Origin: Haloarcula rara
GTDB lineage: Archaea > Halobacteriota > Halobacteria > Halobacteriales > Haloarculaceae
Assembly: GCF_029338235.1 (NCBI RefSeq)
Contig: NZ_CP119785.1
Coordinates: 2,046,001 to 2,110,000 of the forward strand
Reading direction: 5' to 3'
DNA length: 64,000 nt
How positions within the stretch are numbered: the first letter of the stretch is position 1; every line of letters starts with the position of its first letter. Below, piece by piece: positions 35,428 to 42,364 of this stretch. Below the pieces are notes generated by a model. That model did not search any database. It was not told the origin of the DNA and worked only from the letters and a program-made list of their open reading frames with translations. Position numbers and translations under genes: made by a program.

Positions 35428-36355
35428 CAGTGAATCTCCGTGCGATGTCGCGGACCCCCTCGCGGAGGGTCGTCTGTGGTTCGAAACCCGTCGTCGCCAG
35501 CCGGTCGAAGTTGACGTGGTAGGACGGGCCGGGATGTTCGTCCTCCAGATAGGTGATGTCGACCGCGCCGACCTCCTCGTCGACGACATCTGCGATCTCG
35601 GCTATCTGGTAGTTGGCGTCGTTGCTGCCGACGTTGTAGACGCGTCTGTCCCAGGCGTCGGGATTCAGCGCGGCGTGTTTGTACGCCCGCGCTGCGTCGC
35701 TGACGTGGACGAACGGTCGCCAGTTCGACCCGTCGCCGTAGACGGTGAGCGTGCGCCCGGTCAGCGCTCGGAAGACGAAGTAGTTCACGACGAGGTTGAA
35801 CCGGACCCCCGGCGAGTAGCCGAAGTTCGTCGCCATCCGCAAAGCGGTACCGTCCATCCCGAACTCCTCGCAGTAGCTCTCCAAGAGCGCCTCCGAATCG
35901 AGTTTCGTCTCGGCGTAGGGGTTGATGGGGTCGGGGTTGACCGTCTCGTCGATGTCAGTGCTGGTCGCGCGGCCGTAGACGTTACACGAGGAGGCGAAGA
36001 CGACGTTCTCGACGTCGAGCTTGCCGGCGGCAGTCAGCACGTTCTCCGTGCCGTCGTAGTTGACTGCGACGGTTTCCTCGCGGCGGTCGTGAGTGCTGGC
36101 CGCGCCCGTTATCGCGGCGAGGTGGACGACGGTGTCGACGCCGCGCATGGCGCTCTCGACGTCGCCGTACTCGCGGACGTCGCCCCGGCGGAACTCGAGC
36201 TTGCCGTTGACCGCGCCCATGAGCGCCCGCGGCGACCCGGAGGCGAGGCTGTCGAGAACGACCACTTCGCCGACCCGGTCGTCGTCGGCAAGCTGCGGAA
36301 TCAGGTCGCTGCCGATGTAGCCACAGCCGCCCGTGACCAGCACGTCGGTGGCCAT
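35420..36355 (-). CDS. NAD-dependent sugar epimerase/dehydratase (second gene of operon)
   Basis: 311 residues. SDR landmarks: VLVTGGCGYIGSDLIPQLAD, VVHLAAITGAASTHDRREET, FASSCNVYGRATSTDI (Ser-Ser-Cys), NPYAETKLDSEALL (Tyr-x3-Lys), MATNFGYSPGVRFNLVVNYF and YGDGSNWRPFVHVSDAARAY. The last phrase is common to many haloarchaeal epimerases. Substrate unknown. The start codon overlaps the stop of the SQD1-like gene by one base (TAATG), and its stop is inside the next gene, so the three are coupled. UDP-glucose 4-epimerase or dTDP-rhamnose-type activity are alternatives. Confidence 0.85.
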   Translation of the reverse strand: MATDVLVTGGCGYIGSDLIPQLADDDRVGEVVVLDSLASGSPRALMGAVNGKLEFRRGDVREYGDVESAMRGVDTVVHLAAITGAASTHDRREETVAVNYDGTENVLTAAGKLDVENVVFASSCNVYGRATSTDIDETVNPDPINPYAETKLDSEALLESYCEEFGMDGTALRMATNFGYSPGVRFNLVVNYFVFRALTGRTLTVYGDGSNWRPFVHVSDAARAYKHAALNPDAWDRRVYNVGSNDANYQIAEIADVVDEEVGAVDITYLEDEHPGPSYHVNFDRLATTGFEPQTTLREGVRDIARRFTDG

Positions 36356-37530
36356 TATTCCTCGTCGACCAGGACGCCCGGCAGGAAGCGGTCCTCGTGG
36401 GCCTCGATGGTGTCGGCGTAGCTGGTCAGGGTCTCGAAGATGTCTTCGACGCCCTCCTCGAAGGTCTGGTCCTGCTCGCCGATGAGAGCCTCGTAGCGGT
36501 CGTACTCGATTTCCATCTTGTGGGTCTCGTCCTCGTCGCGCGGGTTCTCGAAGTGCTCGACGGCGACGTCGAGATCGAAGTCGTCACCGACCTCGGCGAT
36601 GGTCTCGGCGATCTCGACGATGCTGATGGCGCGGGTGACCTGGTTGTACACCGTCAGGCCCTCCGGCCGGTCGTCGGCGTCACCGAGCGCGAGCTGGGCG
36701 AGCCCCTCGACGGCGTCCTCGAGCGAGACGAACGGCTTGCGCTGTTCGCCCTTGCCGTAGACGGTGACCGGGTACCCCGCGACGGCCTGGGCACAGAAGC
36801 GGTGCGTGACCGTCCCGAAGTAGTAGTCAAAGTCAAAGCGGGTCTTCAGCCGGTCGTCCTCGCGGGTCTCCTCTGTCTCGGTCCCGTAGGTGATGGCCGT
36901 GCGCACGTCCGAGACGGGGATGTCGAACTGCTTGTGGGCCAGCCGCATATTCGCCGCGTCGTGGGACTTGGTGAGGTGGTACCAGGACCCGGCCATCGCC
37001 GGGAACGGCACGTCGTCGGCCTCGCCCTGGTTCTCCATCGTCGCGCCGCCCTCCGGGATGGGGAACTCCGGCGCGCCGTAGACGCCCGTCGTCGTCGTCT
37101 CGATGAAGTGCGTGTCCGTGAGGTCGTTCTCCTCGAGGCCCCACAGCAGGTTCCGCGTGGACTGGAGGTTGTTGTGCTGGGTGAAGTTCGCCCGTTCGCC
37201 GTTTATCTGGGAGTAGGGCGCCGCGGGCTGGGCGGCCGCGTGGACGATGGCGCGTGGCTCGTGGACCTGGAGCAGCTCGTCGACGAACGACCGCTCGACG
37301 AGGTCGCCCTCGACGAAAGACATGTTCGTAATGCCCAGCGTCTCCCGGGCGGCGTCGAGACGTTCGTCGATGGACGCCACTGGGACGGCGCTGGTCGACC
37401 CGACGTCTTCGACCCACTCGCGCCGACCGAAGTTGTCGACCAGTACGACCCGCTCGTCCGTTCGCGACGCGATGCGCAGCGCTGTGGGCCAGCCGATGTA
37501 GCCGTCTGCCCCGGTTACCAGTATCGTCAT
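36355..37530 (-). CDS. UDP-sulfoquinovose synthase-like protein (SQD1/SqdB/Agl3 family)
   Basis: 391 residues. N-terminus TILVTGADGYIGWPTALRIA with the G-YIGW-PTAL form that marks SQD1 proteins; VDNFGRREW; VPVASIDERLDAARE; QPAAPYSQINGERANFTQHN (the APYS and TQHNN pair typical of SQD1); TTTTGVYGAPEFPIPEGG; SWYHLTKSHDAANMRLAHK (Tyr-x3-Lys within YHLTK, as in SQD1 YHLSK); and VTVYGKGEQRKPFVSLEDAV. SQD1 converts UDP-glucose and sulfite to UDP-sulfoquinovose; Agl3 of Sulfolobus serves N-glycan synthesis. UDP-glucose comes from AglF. It heads the three-gene operon. The promoter at 37562 and an inverted repeat lie upstream. The reaction is inferred from family. Confidence 0.8.
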   Translation of the reverse strand: MTILVTGADGYIGWPTALRIASRTDERVVLVDNFGRREWVEDVGSTSAVPVASIDERLDAARETLGITNMSFVEGDLVERSFVDELLQVHEPRAIVHAAAQPAAPYSQINGERANFTQHNNLQSTRNLLWGLEENDLTDTHFIETTTTGVYGAPEFPIPEGGATMENQGEADDVPFPAMAGSWYHLTKSHDAANMRLAHKQFDIPVSDVRTAITYGTETEETREDDRLKTRFDFDYYFGTVTHRFCAQAVAGYPVTVYGKGEQRKPFVSLEDAVEGLAQLALGDADDRPEGLTVYNQVTRAISIVEIAETIAEVGDDFDLDVAVEHFENPRDEDETHKMEIEYDRYEALIGEQDQTFEEGVEDIFETLTSYADTIEAHEDRFLPGVLVDEE

Positions 37531-37531
37531 T

Positions 37532-37554
37532 AGTTACTCGGGTCGTGAGTAACT
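37532..37554 (-). promoter_or_regulatory. 8-bp inverted repeat (operator candidate) at the SQD1-like gene
   Basis: AGTTACTC (37532-37539) and GAGTAACT (37547-37554) are exact reverse complements separated by 7 bases. They sit between the TATA element and the ATG of the SQD1-like gene, overlapping the expected transcription start. This location suits a repressor site, but no bound protein is known. Confidence 0.5.
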
Positions 37555-37561
37555 CCCGAAC

Positions 37562-37574
37562 GATATATATTTTC
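37562..37574 (-). promoter_or_regulatory. TATA box of the three-epimerase operon
   Basis: On the minus strand the sequence reads AAAATATATATC and lies about 32-44 bases before the ATG at 37530. It is the only long A/T run near the operon start, and the promoter would give a short leader. Confidence 0.55.
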
Positions 37575-37651
37575 TGTACTCGCGCTAGCGGGAGTTGGTG
37601 TTCGTTGCGCTGTGGTCACTGCTGCTGATTGCCCATCTAACGCGACTGCTC

Positions 37652-37923
37652 ACAGCCAGAAAGCCCCCGGTCGCTCGGGTCGCGCGCCTCGTTGTGCTCC
37701 TCACCACTCTCTGCGTTCGTGGTTCCGGTGCTTACGTCGTCGTGCTTCCCCGAGCGACCGGCCCCTTTCAGTCCACCCGTAGCCGGCTGGTCAATCTGTG
37801 CTGGGTGGGACTGAAAGGGGCCGGGCTATGGACGAACCCCGGCGAAGTAAGCACCGAAGCGAGTGTAACGAGCGAGGAGACAGCGAGCCGCGGGAGTCCA
37901 TAGCCCGGGGGCTTTCTGGCTGT
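37652..37923. repeat. 272-base nested inverted repeat (MITE-like or structured RNA)
   Basis: Three nested, nearly coaxial inverted pairs: ACAGCCAGAAAGCCCCCGG at 37652-37670 and its exact complement at 37905-37923 (19 bp); CGGTGCTTAC at 37726-37735 with 37847-37856 (10 bp); and CGGCCCCTTTCAGTCC at 37759-37774 with 37808-37823 (16 bp), extended by ACCC/GGGT with one bulge. The whole thus folds as one long hairpin with a 24-base loop. No protein is encoded. The terminal repeats could be those of a MITE; the inner one resembles palindromes common in haloarchaeal genomes. No transposase or clear target duplication was seen. Confidence 0.7.
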
Positions 37924-37974
37924 AGTCGACCGATATCACTCTCCTATCACTGACTTCGCCAACGGTCGGTTCCG

Positions 37975-37990
37975 GAAGGGTTAAAAATCG
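37975..37990 (+). promoter_or_regulatory. Probable TATA element of tRNA-Pro
   Basis: GGTTAAAAATCG at about 37978-37990 is an A/T-rich run 30-40 bases before the mature tRNA 5' end, the usual spacing for an archaeal tRNA promoter with a short 5' leader. Confidence 0.5.
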
Positions 37991-38019
37991 CCCTCGCATT
38001 CGTTCAGTTGCTATCGCAC

Positions 38020-38092
38020 GGGCCGGTGGGGTAGCCTGGTATCCTTCGGCCTTCGGGTGGCCGTAACCGCGATTCGAATTCGCGCCGGCCCA
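38020..38092 (+). tRNA. tRNA-Pro (anticodon CGG)
   Basis: All stems can be traced by eye. Acceptor GGGCCGG (38020-38026) pairs with CCGGCCC (38085-38091), discriminator A38092. The D-arm has AGCCTGG in the loop. The anticodon stem CGGCC/GGCCG encloses a 7-base loop TTCGGGT with anticodon CGG. The T-arm is CGCGA TTCGAAT TCGCG. No intron and no encoded CCA, both usual in archaea. Confidence 0.95.
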
Positions 38093-38245
38093 TACTTCTC
38101 GCGGCGCTCACGTTCCAGCGCCGCCTGCTGTCTGCCACAGCGGGGAACGCGAGGTCAGGAACCGCTCGCTGTGAGCACCACAGGCCCATCCGAGCGGGCC
38201 GGCTGGGCGGTCCGCGGAAAAACCGGCCAGCCGAACTATCGAGAT

Positions 38246-38395
38246 TCAGTCGGCCAGTGCCAGAGGGGACCCACACTGTGGACACGACATCGTGACGGCG
38301 ATCTGGGCGGGCTTGACCAGCAGGCTCGCCCGTTTACTGAAGCCACAGCTTCGACACTCCAGCTTGGCATTCTCTGCGCTCGTGTTAGTGACCAT
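38246..38395 (-). CDS. 49-residue zinc-ribbon protein
   Basis: Starts at ATG 38395 and ends with TGA at 38246. The protein has two CxxC pairs: LECRSCGFSKR near residue 13 and MSCPQCGSPLALAD at the C-terminus, enough to build a zinc ribbon. No other domain. Such mini zinc-finger proteins are abundant in haloarchaea and mostly uncharacterised; some affect biofilm formation and motility. The A/T-rich stretch directly upstream (38396-38440) can supply a leaderless promoter. It lies between tRNA-Pro and the frameshifted GT39-like gene, on the opposite strand. Confidence 0.75.
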   Translation of the reverse strand: MVTNTSAENAKLECRSCGFSKRASLLVKPAQIAVTMSCPQCGSPLALAD

Positions 38396-38721
38396 ATAAA
38401 TAGGATGGTGGCCTATATATTGAAACTATTGTATTATTTACCGAAATTCGGTGAAAAACCTTCACAGATCGGGTATATTATAAGCGATATTTACAATCTT
38501 ATTCTGCACAGCAGGATTGCGCAGTCTGTCCCGTCCTCGCTGCACATCTTCGGACCCCGAGTTCACGAGGCCACGGCGCTGGTGGTCCCGGTGCCTGCCA
38601 GGCCAGCCCCAGCGGCCGTGGGAATCGTCGCAACTGGCCCCAGCAGCCCGCTCCCGGTCCGCTCGCGGCGACCTGTCCCGGACCAACAATATTATACTCG
38701 TCCTTACACTGCCGGAAGTAT
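38396..38721. promoter_or_regulatory. AT-rich divergent intergenic region
   Basis: 326 bases between the zinc-ribbon gene and the GT39-like gene. The first 110 bases are strongly A/T-rich, including ATATATAG-type runs in the range 38405-38420 on the minus strand. A second A/T run, CAATATTATAC near 38686-38696, lies about 25-35 bases before ATG 38722 and should be its TATA box. No gene is seen in the middle. Confidence 0.5.
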
Positions 38722-40390
38722 ATGCGCTGGAACCGGTACAAGGGGTTTCTACTGCTGGCGCTCGGTCTCTCTGCGCTCGTCCAGGTCGCTTATCTCCGCA
38801 CCCACGAGTTCCCGGCGCTGCTGGGTGGGCTCTTTCTGGAGATGGCGGCGACGGTCGCCGACTCCGGAACGCTGCCGACGACGATTGACGGGTTCACGCC
38901 CGCGGGTGTCCCATTCGCCTACCCGCCGCTGGGGTTCTACGTCATGGCCGTTTTCCTGAAGCTGGGCGTCGACGGCGTGGCGCTGCTTCGCTTCGGTGCG
39001 CCGGTCGTCTTGCTTGGCATCGTCGCGCTCGTCTATCACCTCACGTGGGTGCTCACCGACCGGTCCGAGACGGCACTCCTCGCGGGCATCATCACCGGGA
39101 CACACGTCTCGCTGAACGTCTATCTCTTGGGGGCGAGCGGCTTCGTTCGCGGGCTGGGATTCATCTTCATGCTGGTCGCGATGCTCGGGGCCTACCAGTA
39201 CTTCGCGAACGACGGGGGGCGGCGGGCACTGGCCACCGCGACCATCGGTTGGGGGCTCGTCGTGCTGACCCATCCCGTCCACGCCGCGGCGGCGGGGCGG
39301 CCGTCGCCGCGGCGTGGCTCGTCTGGGACCGCTCGCCGCGGGGGCTCGCGACCGGCGCGGGCATCGCCGGCGCCGGGCTCGTCATCGCCAGCCCGTGGTG
39401 GCTCACCGTCGTCTCGAACCACGGCCCGGATATCTTCTTCGCCGGCGCGGGCTCGCACGGCTCCATCAACAGCAGCCTCTCGGACCTTGGAGCGCTGGTC
39501 GGCTGGTTCTGGGACGGCGGCTACGTCCTGAACTGGCCCGCGGCCTTTGCGGTCGTGGGCGCGCGTCGCTGGTCGCCCGGGGCGAGTGGCACCAGCCCGC
39601 CTGGCTGGCCACACCGGTCGTCCTGCTGGTACCGCCCCACGGCCGACTCGGGATTCTGGTCGTCGCGCCGCTGGGTGCGGTGGGATTCATGCTCGCGCTG
39701 TCGCTGCTTACCGACCTGGACATCGACCTGCCCGACCGCTCGACGGGGCCCCGCTCCCGTCTTTCTCTCCCGTCTCGCTCCAGCCTGCCGACTCACCTCT
39801 CTCGCGTCGACCTGCCGGACCTGACGGCGCGGCAGGTGGTCGCTATCGCCTTCTTCCTCGTCCTCGTCGGCCCCTTCGTGGGCCAGAACATGGCCGCCGC
39901 GTCGGGGACGAGCACGTACAGTCCGCTGCCGGTGTACGCCGACGCCGAGGACCGGACGGCGATGGACTGGATCGAAGCCGAGACCGCCGCCGACGCCCAG
40001 GTCGCCGTCGTCGGTGGCGCAAGCGAGTGGTTCCCCTATCTGGCCAACCGCACGTCGGTCATCGTGAAGTACGGGACCGAGTGGTCGGGCCAGGAGACGT
40101 TCACCAGACACGAGTCGGCCCAGCACGAGCTGCGGAGCTGCTGGAACGCCTCGTGTGTGAACGCCACGCTCGTCGACCACGAGTTCGCGGCCGAGGTCGA
40201 TTACCTCTACGTGCCCTACGGCGGGTTCATGTCCGGACGCAGCGGGGCGAGTATCTCGCCGGCGCTGCACGAGTCGCTGCGTTCCAGCGAGCAGTTCAGT
40301 CGGGTCTATCGCAACAGCGGTGTCGGCGTCTACGAGTACAACCTGACCGCAGCGGTGAGCGAACCGCGACAGCGAGCCGACGACGCGTAG
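38722..40390 (+). pseudogene. GT39-like membrane glycosyltransferase with two frameshifts
   Basis: The protein starts at ATG 38722 (MRWNRYKGFLLLALGLSALV) and reads well to VVLTHPVHAAAA. Sense then continues one frame back with AAVAAAWLVWDRSPRGLATG through NWPAAFAVVGA, and again one frame back with GEWHQPAWLATPVVLLVPPH to the stop at 40390. Each jump needs one extra G: at the GGGG runs 39294-39297 and 39579-39582. Rebuilt, it is about 556 residues with ten or so helices, a GT-C first loop (PAGVPFAYPPLGFYV) and a soluble domain with MDWIEAETAADAQVAVVGGA. The frames keep coding composition, so either a recent knock-out or an assembly error is indicated. Family relation to the tandem pair at 24409 is distant. 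Confidence 0.75.
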
Positions 40391-40423
40391 GCGTCGGCGT
40401 CGCGCCGGAGTCGGACCGAACAG

Positions 40424-40669
40424 TCAGTCGTCTGATGCGGTCTCGAGGGCGTCCCAGTCGATGGCCCAGCCCTCATCGTACACCGCGGGGACCTGCCCGA
40501 CCGCGTCCTCGGCGCCAGCGGAGTGTTCTTTGAGCCGCTCGTACTCCAGGGGCGAGGGCTGGAGCTCGAACTCGTCTGGGGTGTCTGCGGGGCCGTCGAC
40601 GACGAACGAGAGGTAATGTCGCCCGTTCGTGGCCTTGTGCGTCTCACAGTCGGCGTCGTACTGGCTCAT
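40424..40669 (-). CDS. Conserved haloarchaeal hypothetical protein
   Basis: 81 residues, acidic, no signal peptide or helix long enough to span a membrane. It has one N-terminal Cys and His (YDADCETHKATNGRHYLSF), which alone do not form a known motif, then a beta-rich beginning and an Asp/Glu-rich end. Good start codon, clean codon bias and convergence with the preceding gene support it as real. Function unknown. Its ATG (40669) is about 100 bases from that of Nif3 on the other strand. Confidence 0.6.
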   Translation of the reverse strand: MSQYDADCETHKATNGRHYLSFVVDGPADTPDEFELQPSPLEYERLKEHSAGAEDAVGQVPAVYDEGWAIDWDALETASDD

Positions 40670-40765
40670 ATCCGGGCCATCCGTCGGTGGTGATAAAAGC
40701 GCTGTGTGGGACTCCTAGTCACACCGGGCCGAAAACCTACCATCCCCGGCGCCGAATGGCCGCCA

Positions 40766-41533
40766 ATGCACACAGGCGACATCGCCAGTCGACTCGACGA
40801 CGAACTCGACACCGAGGCGTACGCGGACGTCGACGCCAGCCCGAATGGGCTCCAGGTCGGGCCGGCCGACCGCGAGGTCGAGACTGTCGCGGTGGCCGTC
40901 GACGCGGCCGTCGAGACCATCGAGCGGGCGAGCGAGGCCGGCGCCGACCTGCTCGTGACCCACCACGGCATCGTCTGGGGCTCCATCGAGCGGGTCACGG
41001 ACGGTAACTACCGCCGCATCGCGCCGCTGCTCGAGAACGATCTCGCGCTGTACGTCGCCCACCTCCCGCTGGACGGTCACCAGCAGCTGGGCAACGCCGC
41101 CGGGCTGGCCGACCTGCTTGACCTCGACAACCGCGCGCCGTTCGGGGCGATGGGCGGCGAGTGGGTCGGCCAGCGCGGTCGACTGGTCGGAGGTCGCTCG
41201 CTCGAGGCGCTTGTCGACGACCTCCAAGACACTCTCGACACTGGCGGCCAGCCGGTCCAGACCCTCGACTTTGGCCCCGAGACCGTCGAGGACGTGACCA
41301 TCGTCACGGGCAGCGGCGTCGACTGGCTCGGTGAGGCCGTCGACGTCGGTGCGGACGTGCTTATCACCGGCGAGGGGAAACAGCAGGCCTACCACGAGGC
41401 CCGCGAGGCCGGCATCAACGTCGTGCTCGCGGGCCACTACGCTACCGAGACCTTCGGCGTCCGGGCCCTGGCCGACCGGCTCGCGTCCTGGGACCTGGAG
41501 ACGACGGTTATCGACTGTCCCACCGGGCTGTGA
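40766..41533 (+). CDS. Nif3-like dinuclear metal-centre protein
   Basis: 255 residues from ATG 40766; an in-frame upstream ATG would add 20 poorly conserved residues. Characteristic parts: NGLQVGPADREVETVAVAVD, DLLVTHHGIVWGS (metal-binding His-His), VAHLPLDGHQQLGNAAGLAD, VLITGEGKQQAYHEAREAGI (Glu), VLAGHYATETFGVRALADRL (His, Glu). This is the NIF3 core with its usual length. Such proteins form hexamers; a GTP cyclohydrolase I-type function has been proposed for some members but remains uncertain. The stop overlaps the SprT-like start by one base (TGATG), so they are coupled. Confidence 0.9.
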   Translation: MHTGDIASRLDDELDTEAYADVDASPNGLQVGPADREVETVAVAVDAAVETIERASEAGADLLVTHHGIVWGSIERVTDGNYRRIAPLLENDLALYVAHLPLDGHQQLGNAAGLADLLDLDNRAPFGAMGGEWVGQRGRLVGGRSLEALVDDLQDTLDTGGQPVQTLDFGPETVEDVTIVTGSGVDWLGEAVDVGADVLITGEGKQQAYHEAREAGINVVLAGHYATETFGVRALADRLASWDLETTVIDCPTGL

Positions 41534-42093
41534 TGGGCGGGGTCGACTACGCGGCCGTCGAGAGCGACAGTGACCTCCTCGAGTGGTCCCGGACCTACTG
41601 CCGCGAGGTCCGACGGCAGTGGGGCGTCGACGTGCGGTTCGACCTCGTTGAGTGGGAGATATCTCACCGGGCCAAGCGCCGGGCTGCGGCGGTCAAGCGA
41701 CCGAAGCTGCCCGATGCGACCGTCGGCGAACCCTACGACTGGACCACTGTCGATGGGGCCGACGGCCGGCCGCTACCCTGTACGCTCTCGTTGACCCGCG
41801 AGGCCTTCGAGACGTTCGACCGGGCCGAGTGGGAGGCGACGCTGCGCCACGAGCTGATCCACGTCGAGCAGTACCAGCGGGACGGGACGACAGACCACGG
41901 CGCGGCGTTCCGCGAGCGGGCGTCGAAGCTTGACACCGACGTGCACTGCCAGGCCTTCGCCGAGGCGACGTACGTCCTGACGTGTGAGCGCTGTGGCGGA
42001 CTCGTGGCCCGTCGATACCGGGACTGTCCGCTGGTCCGCGAGCGCGAACGGTACCGCTCGGACTGCTGTGGGGCGGCGCTGGAACTCGCGTAA
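41533..42093 (+). CDS. SprT-like zinc metalloprotease domain protein
   Basis: 186 residues from ATG 41533, overlapping the Nif3 stop. The catalytic HELIHVEQYQRDGTTDHGAA gives HExxH plus a downstream His at the usual SprT position. The C-terminal zinc ribbon is YVLTCERCGGLVARRYRDCP and RSDCCGAALELA. SprT/SPRTN-like proteins are candidate proteases for DNA-protein crosslinks; archaeal members are not well studied. The C-terminal ribbon, conserved in the family, and the intact HExxH suggest an active enzyme. It is followed by a convergent membrane-protein gene, with a single base between the stops. Confidence 0.85.
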   Translation: MGGVDYAAVESDSDLLEWSRTYCREVRRQWGVDVRFDLVEWEISHRAKRRAAAVKRPKLPDATVGEPYDWTTVDGADGRPLPCTLSLTREAFETFDRAEWEATLRHELIHVEQYQRDGTTDHGAAFRERASKLDTDVHCQAFAEATYVLTCERCGGLVARRYRDCPLVRERERYRSDCCGAALELA

Positions 42094-42094
42094 C

Positions 42095-42262
42095 TCACTG
42101 CTTGCGAATGGCGTAGCCGGTCACACTGAGGCCGATGCCGGAGACGCCGGCGACCGACGCGAACACCGGTATCCAGGCGCCCGGCAGGACCAGGAGGCCG
42201 GCGACACCGGTCACAAAGGTCAGGACGAACACTGCCAGCATCCCGAGCAGTGACCGCTCCAT
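42095..42262 (-). CDS. Small two-helix membrane protein
   Basis: 55 residues from ATG 42262; GTG 42286 would add eight. Two hydrophobic helices, LLGMLAVFVLTFVTGVAGLL and PVFASVAGVSGIGLSVTGYA, joined by PGAWI, and a short basic end (IRKQ). No family recognised. Coding bias and the start after an A/T-rich run (42265-42300) support it. Confidence 0.6.
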   Translation of the reverse strand: MERSLLGMLAVFVLTFVTGVAGLLVLPGAWIPVFASVAGVSGIGLSVTGYAIRKQ

Positions 42263-42364
42263 ATTGTTGATGGTTGACGATTTCACGTGATAAGTATTTG
42301 GACTCGGTTTGTGGCGTGGTCAGCCACCGTTGCTCCGGGGGCGGACGTGGCGCCGGCGGCTCTG

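Larger units (their letters stand above)
37531..38019. other. Long intergenic region with nested inverted repeat before tRNA-Pro
   Basis: 489 bases between the SQD1-like gene and the tRNA. Contents: operon promoter and 8-bp inverted repeat at the left, the nested repeat element (37652-37923), and a promoter for the tRNA at the right. No protein gene is supported. Confidence 0.55.

Noticed and set aside
38020..38092. tRNA-Pro as an attachment site of an integrated element
   Set aside because: No integrase gene and no second copy of the tRNA 3' end was noticed in the window, so integration is not supported.
38057..38959. 300-codon plus-strand frame beginning inside tRNA-Pro
   Set aside because: Starts within the tRNA, crosses an A/T-rich promoter region and runs out of frame into the GT39-like gene; no domain.
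39294..39582. Programmed ribosomal frameshifting in the GT39-like gene
   Set aside because: No slippery heptamer followed by a pseudoknot is apparent, and two successive -1 events in one gene would be needed; single-base loss is simpler.
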